Shown here piece by piece: positions 43,107 through 47,455 of a stretch of 47,455 nt of DNA. Location: the NCBI GenBank assembly GCA_022451065.1, contig JAKUOU010000026.1:1-47455 (forward strand). The letters run 5' to 3'. The notes under the pieces are model-generated. The model did not search any database. It was given only the letters and a program-made list of their open reading frames with translations, and was not told the origin of the DNA. The translations under genes were made by a program, and so were the position numbers. Each line of letters begins with the position of its first letter. Position 1 is the first letter of the stretch. This stretch comes from Pedosphaera sp. (lineage in GTDB: Bacteria; Verrucomicrobiota; Verrucomicrobiia; Limisphaerales; UBA1096).

Positions 43107-44261
43107 TTAGTCTTGCAATATCATCCGCACGCAGACCCGCTTGCAAAGATTGATCTCGTTACCGGTGAACTTGAGTTTGCCTGTATCCTGATTGATGCGG
43201 AACACTGCCACGTTGTCTGATTGCTGGTTGGCAGCAAGCAGGAACTGGCCGGTGGGATCGATGCCGAAGTTACGAGGGGTGGAGCCTCGGGTGGACTCGT
43301 GGCCAAGCGCAGTCAGCTTGCCGTTCTTCTCGTTGATACGAAACATGGCGATGCTGTTGTGGCCGCGGTTTGAGCCATAGAGGAATTGGCCGGTGGGATG
43401 CACAAGTACCTCGGCGGTGCTGTTGCCATCCACGGGGTGAGGCACGGTCGAGAGGGTTTGCAGTGTCCGGAGACGGCCGCGCTTTGCATTGTAACGAAAG
43501 GCGGTCACCGTCTGCTTAATCTCGTTGATGACGTAGGCGAATTTTCCGTCCGGGTGAAAGCCGAAGTGACGCGGGCCGGAACCGGGTTCCAGCTTGGCGC
43601 CGTCAAACTTGGTCTCGGCGATTGCACCGGTCTTTTCGTCGAAACTGAACACCAGTACCTTGTCAATGCCGAGGTCGGGCGCGAAGGCGAACTTGTTATT
43701 CGGGCCGACGTGGACCGCGTGGGCGTGCGGGGCCTTTTGACGTGAATGCACGCTGGAGCCCTTGTGTTTGATCTGTGAAACCACAGCGCCAACCGAGCCA
43801 TCTTTTTTGATAGGCAACACCGAGGTGCTGCCTCCGCCATAGTGTGCCACGAGCACATATTTGCCGGTGGCATCAACGGTGAGATGGCACGGCCCAGTGT
43901 CGCCGGAGGGTTGTTGGTTTATTTTATTTAGCTTACCGCCATTAACATCCAGTGCGAACGCTGTTACACCCCCACTCTTTTTGCCGTCAAAAGTGCTGAC
44001 CTCGTTGACGGTGTAGAGGTATTTTCCGTTTGGGTGGATCTTGAGAAACGATGGGTTCGACAGGCCGTCCACGGCGTTGAGTTTCTTCAGACTGCCGTCC
44101 TGCAGGTTGAGTTGAAACAGGTGAACACTCTCCTTGTCGGGGGTCGAGTAGCTGCCGAAACAGACCAGGGCCCTGGTCGGAGCGGCGCTCGTCTGGTCAA
44201 GCGTGGTGGCGAAGGCAATCGCGATGAGAGTGGTTATCCGGAAAAACATGTGGAGCGTCAT
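43107..44261 (-). CDS. Lactonase-family beta-propeller (6-phosphogluconolactonase-like)
   Basis: The ATG at 44261 (or 44249) starts a signal peptide to about residue 27; the frame to 44315 is probably too long. The ~384 residues match the seven-bladed lactonase family: HLFQLNLQDGSLKKLNAVDGLSNPSFLKIHP, YVLVAHYGGGSTSVLPI, HAHAVHVGPNNKFAFAPDLGID, GSGPRHFGFHPDGKFAYVINE and SNRGHNSIAMF. The family hydrolyses sugar lactones such as 6-phosphogluconolactone, but a secreted form more likely acts on non-phosphorylated aldonolactones. It is followed after about ten bases by the atypical sulfatase, starting the operon. Confidence 0.87.
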   Translation of the reverse strand: MTLHMFFRITTLIAIAFATTLDQTSAAPTRALVCFGSYSTPDKESVHLFQLNLQDGSLKKLNAVDGLSNPSFLKIHPNGKYLYTVNEVSTFDGKKSGGVTAFALDVNGGKLNKINQQPSGDTGPCHLTVDATGKYVLVAHYGGGSTSVLPIKKDGSVGAVVSQIKHKGSSVHSRQKAPHAHAVHVGPNNKFAFAPDLGIDKVLVFSFDEKTGAIAETKFDGAKLEPGSGPRHFGFHPDGKFAYVINEIKQTVTAFRYNAKRGRLRTLQTLSTVPHPVDGNSTAEVLVHPTGQFLYGSNRGHNSIAMFRINEKNGKLTALGHESTRGSTPRNFGIDPTGQFLLAANQQSDNVAVFRINQDTGKLKFTGNEINLCKRVCVRMILQD

Positions 44262-44347
44262 ACGCGCAATAAGACGGAAACGAGGTGTCGCTTGCAAGGC
44301 TGTTTTGCGTTTCATTGCCGGGTCAAGGCTGCTACGAATTGTCGCAC

Positions 44348-45184
44348 GTGAAACTGATTTCGCGCATCATCCTTTATCCACTCTGTTTATTCGCCGCCAT
44401 TTGGTGTTGGAATGGTTTCCGCGATGCCTATGAGAACATGCAGATAGACCGGTTCGGCGTCGAGTTGGATGAAGGGGAAGCGATACCGGTCGAGGTCGGT
44501 AGCGCGGAAACCGGCGACTCCGACGAGGCATTCGATATCGACGCGGTCAATCGCATGCTCACCAACACGACACAAGACGAGGTCGAAGATAAAAGCCCCA
44601 CCAAGACCGAGCCACAGGCAAAGGGCGAAAATACCAGCCAGGTCGACGCTGGGGAAACAGAACCTCTTGAGAAAAAGGGGGGAATGATGACCTATTTTAG
44701 TGGGATGCTGGCTGCGCTGATTGTGTTTGCACTACTGGTGGCGCGCGATCTTGGCCACCTGATCGGCGAACGAGTCGGTGGGAATTATTTAACCAAAAGC
44801 GACAAGTCGCGAAAGGCTGACATGTACGAGGAGGCCGAGGCGCTATGGGCGAACGGGGCATTCGTGGATGCCATTGATTCATTCCGCGATTACCTTAGGG
44901 TTTTTCCGGGCGAATACCATGTCCACAAGCGCATTGCTGATATTTACGAAAAGGATCTGGTGAGCTTCCGCGCTGCGGCGATGGAGTACGAGGAAATGCT
45001 GGAAATGGACATCCCTACGGCCCGCTGGGGATGGGTCGCCATCCATCTCTGCAACCTTTACTCGGGGAAACTGGACGACGCGGATCGGGCACTCGCGCTG
45101 TTGCGGCGCGTGGCCGACGAATGCGGCGACACCCCGCCCGCAGAAAAGGCCCGCGAGCGTCTGGCCAAAATTGCCACAGGGTGA
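44348..45184 (+). CDS. Membrane protein with tetratricopeptide-like C-terminus
   Basis: A GTG at 44348 (KLISRIILYPLCLFAAIWC) is used; the longer frame from 44285 overlaps the divergent lactonase. The ~278 residues have an N-terminal membrane segment, an acidic linker (about 35-105), a second membrane segment (MLAALIVFALLVARDLGHL), and helical TPR-like repeats (EAEALWANGAFVDAIDSFRDYLRVFPGEYHVHKRIADIYE, RWGWVAIHLCNLYSGKLDDADRALALLRRVADE). It is probably a membrane scaffold. No family is confidently recognised and no obvious operon partner is present. Confidence 0.75.
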   Translation: MKLISRIILYPLCLFAAIWCWNGFRDAYENMQIDRFGVELDEGEAIPVEVGSAETGDSDEAFDIDAVNRMLTNTTQDEVEDKSPTKTEPQAKGENTSQVDAGETEPLEKKGGMMTYFSGMLAALIVFALLVARDLGHLIGERVGGNYLTKSDKSRKADMYEEAEALWANGAFVDAIDSFRDYLRVFPGEYHVHKRIADIYEKDLVSFRAAAMEYEEMLEMDIPTARWGWVAIHLCNLYSGKLDDADRALALLRRVADECGDTPPAEKARERLAKIATG

Positions 45185-45279
45185 ATGCGCTTGGTAAAGT
45201 GACTACGGCTTGTTGATTTTACCCGTTTAGTCTGTAGCCAACCCAAGTGCAACGAGGAGGGGCGAGGAGGTGTTTCCCA

Positions 45280-45792
45280 TTATTTCAGCGCGTCGTCGAT
45301 CGCTGCCTCGAGCTTTGCCATTGGATGTCCGTGCCAGACGACAGCGCCATCCTTTACCACGAAGGCGTGCGGGATGCCGTTGACGCCGTATTTTCCCATG
45401 TAGCCCTTGGAGGTGCTGCGGCCCTCGTCGATCGCGACGGTGTAGTTCATCTTGCTTCCCATGCGAGTTACGAAGGGCTCAACCGTGCTGAGTTCCTCGT
45501 TGCTAATGCCGATGATATTAACGCCGCGATCCTTGTATTGCTGCTGAATCTGCGTCAGGTGGGGGATGCTGGTGCGGCAGGGGGGGCACCACGTTGCCCA
45601 GAACTCGACAACGTGCACGCCATCCGAGATATCGACCGGGCTGCCCTTCACCCAGTGGGCCACGGCCAGCGCCGCTGCCGGCTCACCTGATGCTTGGGGC
45701 GCTCCAGAGCCACCTCCAGCAGAACAGCCAGTCAGTAAAGAGGAAGCGGTAATCAGTGCTGTCGATATACAAAAAAACAAAATTGTTTTCAT
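45280..45792 (-). CDS. TlpA/ResA-like thioredoxin lipoprotein
   Basis: This 170-residue protein has a lipoprotein signal (lipobox LLTGC, Cys23) followed by a Gly/Ala-rich linker, then a thioredoxin fold with the active site W-C69-P-P-C72 in VVEFWATWCPPCRTSIPHL. The cis-proline block VNGIPHAFVVKDGAVVWHGH and the intervening IIGISNEE are typical of TlpA/ResA reductases. It would reduce disulfides in the periplasm, for instance those of apocytochrome c, which fits the haem proteins at the left end. It diverges from the ABC importer with 90 bases between. Confidence 0.9.
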   Translation of the reverse strand: MKTILFFCISTALITASSLLTGCSAGGGSGAPQASGEPAAALAVAHWVKGSPVDISDGVHVVEFWATWCPPCRTSIPHLTQIQQQYKDRGVNIIGISNEELSTVEPFVTRMGSKMNYTVAIDEGRSTSKGYMGKYGVNGIPHAFVVKDGAVVWHGHPMAKLEAAIDDALK

Positions 45793-45882
45793 GTGAATAA
45801 ACTGCCCCTGTGATTGGCCTCACGCAAGTCTTTTTTGGTAAAAAGTTTGTAACGTACAGGCGTGTTGCCTAGCCTGTTGCGC

Positions 45883-46893
45883 ATGAAATCATGGCTGCTT
45901 GGCGTTGCATGCGCCACACTGGTTTTCGTTTCAGGTTGCGGCTCAGAGTCCGGTGACACTTCCAGTGACGTTTTGTCGATCGTGGTCATTCCCAAGGGCA
46001 CGACACATGAATTCTGGAAGTCGATCCACGCCGGTGCAATCAAGGCCAAGCAGGAACTCGAGGCTGCAGGCAAGCCGGTGGAGATCATCTGGAAAGGTCC
46101 GCTCAAGGAGGACGACCGCGACGAGCAGATCAAGGTCGTCGAGAACTTCATCGCCCGGGGCGTGGACGGCATGGTGCTCGCGCCGCTCGACGACAAGGCG
46201 CTCGTTCGTCCGGTCGAGACGGCCGGCAACGCAAAGATCCCGGTGGTGATCATCGATTCCGGTTTGCAGTCGGACAACTACGCCAGCTTCGTCGCGACCG
46301 ACAACTACCTTGGCGGTCGAATGGGCGGCGCGCACTTGGGTAAGCTACTCGGCGGCAAGGGCAGCGTATTGCTGCTGCGTTACGCCGTTGGCTCGGCCAG
46401 CACGACCAAGCGCGAGAATGGATTCCTAGACGAACTGAAGGAAAACTTCCCCGGCATCAGGGTGCTTTCGTCCGACCAATACGCCGGGGCCACCCGCGAC
46501 CTGGCCTACACCGCCTCGCAAAACCTGCTGAGCCGTTACGGCAATGAGGTGAACGGCGTATTTTGTCCAAACGAGTCGGTGAGCGTCTCGATGACCAAGG
46601 CCCTACGGGACATGGGAAAGGGAAGCGGCACAGTGAAAATTATCGGCTTCGACACCAGCGTGCAGTCGTTGCGAGACCTTAAGGCCGGTGACGTGCAGGG
46701 GCTCGTCGTGCAGAACCCGGTCAAGATGGGCTACCTCGGTGTGATGACACTGGTCGATCACCTTGGCGGCAAGACCGTGGCCAAGCGCATCGATACCGGC
46801 GTGGCGCTCGTCACCAGTGAAAACATGGCTCAGCCGGAAATGCAGGAACTTCTCAACCCACCCCTTGAGAAATATCTTGGCACCGGCAACTGA
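45883..46893 (+). CDS. Sugar ABC transporter substrate-binding lipoprotein
   Basis: The ATG at 45883 begins a lipoprotein signal (MKSWLLGVACATLVFVSGC, lipobox Cys19), preferred over an upstream start at 45862. The ~336 residues are of the periplasmic-binding-protein 4 type (ribose/galactose-like): VIPKGTTHEFWKSIHAGAIKAKQE, EQIKVVENFIARGVDGMVLAPLD, PVVIIDSGL, GGRMGGAHLGKLL, GVFCPNESVSVSMTKAL and IIGFDTSVQSL. It would deliver a monosaccharide to the importer whose ATPase gene follows 11 bases later. The permease is presumably beyond the window. Confidence 0.93.
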   Translation: MKSWLLGVACATLVFVSGCGSESGDTSSDVLSIVVIPKGTTHEFWKSIHAGAIKAKQELEAAGKPVEIIWKGPLKEDDRDEQIKVVENFIARGVDGMVLAPLDDKALVRPVETAGNAKIPVVIIDSGLQSDNYASFVATDNYLGGRMGGAHLGKLLGGKGSVLLLRYAVGSASTTKRENGFLDELKENFPGIRVLSSDQYAGATRDLAYTASQNLLSRYGNEVNGVFCPNESVSVSMTKALRDMGKGSGTVKIIGFDTSVQSLRDLKAGDVQGLVVQNPVKMGYLGVMTLVDHLGGKTVAKRIDTGVALVTSENMAQPEMQELLNPPLEKYLGTGN

Positions 46894-46904
46894 TCGTCGC
46901 TCGA

Positions 46905-47455
46905 ATGCCAGAGGATTCATCCGGTAACTCCCCGCTTCCCCGCCTGCAGATCGAGGGGGTGTCCAAGCGCTTCGGCCCGACTGTTGCACTTGACGGCGTG
47001 AGTCTCGAAGTCGCCGCCGGGGAGGTGCACGCTCTCATCGGCGAAAACGGCGCCGGCAAAAGCACGCTGATGAAGGTGCTCAGCGGCGCTCACCGACCGG
47101 ACGCAGGCAGGCTCACTCTCGATGGCCAGCCGTTTGAGCCGAGCGATCCGCTGCACGCCCGCAACTGCGGCGTTGCAATGATATATCAGGAGCTGAATCT
47201 CGCGCCCGATCTATCGGTGGAGGAGAATATCCTGCTGGGCCGCGAACCGGGGACGCTTGGCTGGATCAGGCGTGCCGAGCGCCGTCAGCTAGCCAAGCGC
47301 GCGCTGGAGGAAATCGGACAATCGCAGATGCCGCTTGATGCCCCGATTCGCTCGCTCACCATCGCCCAGCAGCAGTTGGTCGAGATTGCCCGTGCGCTCG
47401 TAGGCGAGCCGCGCGTGCTTATCATGGACGAGCCGACCAGCAGCCTCACGCAAGT
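46905..47455 (+). CDS. Sugar ABC transporter ATP-binding protein, 3' end outside window
   Basis: The reading frame starts at the ATG at 46905 (MPEDSSGNSPLPRLQIEGVSKRF) and is still open at the window end (183 complete codons). It has Walker A (GENGAGKST, from about residue 46), YQELNLAPDLSVEENILLGREP, the signature-like SLTIAQQQLVEIARAL and Walker B LIMDEPTSSL, all typical of the first half of the two-cassette RbsA/MglA family. It should power sugar import with the binding protein upstream. Confidence 0.92.
   Translation, partial: MPEDSSGNSPLPRLQIEGVSKRFGPTVALDGVSLEVAAGEVHALIGENGAGKSTLMKVLSGAHRPDAGRLTLDGQPFEPSDPLHARNCGVAMIYQELNLAPDLSVEENILLGREPGTLGWIRRAERRQLAKRALEEIGQSQMPLDAPIRSLTIAQQQLVEIARALVGEPRVLIMDEPTSSLTQ

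Noticed and set aside
42447-43220. 257-codon plus-strand open frame
   Set aside because: Mirror of the CASAR sulfatase and end of the lactonase; no family features.

Overview
The window looks like a chromosomal segment of a free-living, probably aquatic bacterium of the PVC group, most likely Verrucomicrobiota. Three kinds of evidence point there: planctomycete/verrucomicrobial family pairs (a DUF1501 protein next to a PSCyt1-DUF1549-DUF1553 protein, and a sugar dehydrogenase ending in the 'Pirellula/Verrucomicrobium type' haem domain); five sulfatases in 47 kb; and a pseudopilin with the FTLIELLVVIAII...LLPALAKAK start typical of Verrucomicrobiota. I saw no rRNA, tRNA, CRISPR array, transposase or phage gene.

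Layout. (1) 1-14026 is a sulfated-glycan and c-type haem region. A sugar-dehydrogenase/cytochrome gene (cut by the window start) converges on a minus-strand operon running PSCyt1/DUF1549/DUF1553 - DUF1501 - iduronate-sulfatase-like - arylsulfatase. Diverging from that operon is a plus-strand operon of DUF1080 hydrolase - sulfatase with a HEAT-like tail - sialate O-acetylesterase. (2) 14021-18237 holds citrate synthase with its own terminator, and a minus-strand luxE-like - luxC-like - queD operon. (3) 18371-20600 is a plus-strand set of MORN-repeat lipoprotein, spermidine-synthase-like protein and pseudopilin. (4) 20601-20991 has no confident gene but holds three evenly spaced TATTCACAG repeats. 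(5) 20992-29337 carries mdh-deoC, an ankyrin lipoprotein, a ceramidase-like protein, a large membrane protein fusing GIDE-like, LemA and zinc-ribbon modules, and acetyl-CoA synthetase. (6) 29381-33470 holds a sulfatase, a small membrane protein - YceI - ApaG operon, and a sialidase-like protein. (7) 33652-37134 is HPr followed by gatC-gatA-gatB for tRNA-dependent amidation. (8) 37254-47455 holds a PqaA-like hydrolase, a His-rich propeller lipoprotein, an operon of lactonase - atypical sulfatase - atypical Nramp transporter - small lipoprotein, a TPR membrane protein, a TlpA-like thioredoxin, and the start of a sugar ABC importer running off the window end.

How the genes fit together: sulfatases, an acetylesterase, a sialidase-like protein, a DUF1080 hydrolase and haem-containing dehydrogenases would deacetylate, desulfate and oxidise complex glycans outside the cytoplasm. 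The ABC importer, HPr, lactonase, citrate synthase, malate dehydrogenase and acetyl-CoA synthetase cover uptake and central metabolism.

The most unusual sequence-level signal is a short palindrome, TTGGCCAA (best form CGCTTGGCCAAGCG). I counted about 31 perfect 8-mers by eye where chance predicts about one. Copies lie in all three codon phases and between genes, so the selection or spread appears to act on DNA and not on protein. The copies stop at about 38.5 kb. The most unusual protein is the GIDE-like/LemA/zinc-ribbon fusion at 24787-27354. All family assignments come from reading motifs by eye; no database search was run.
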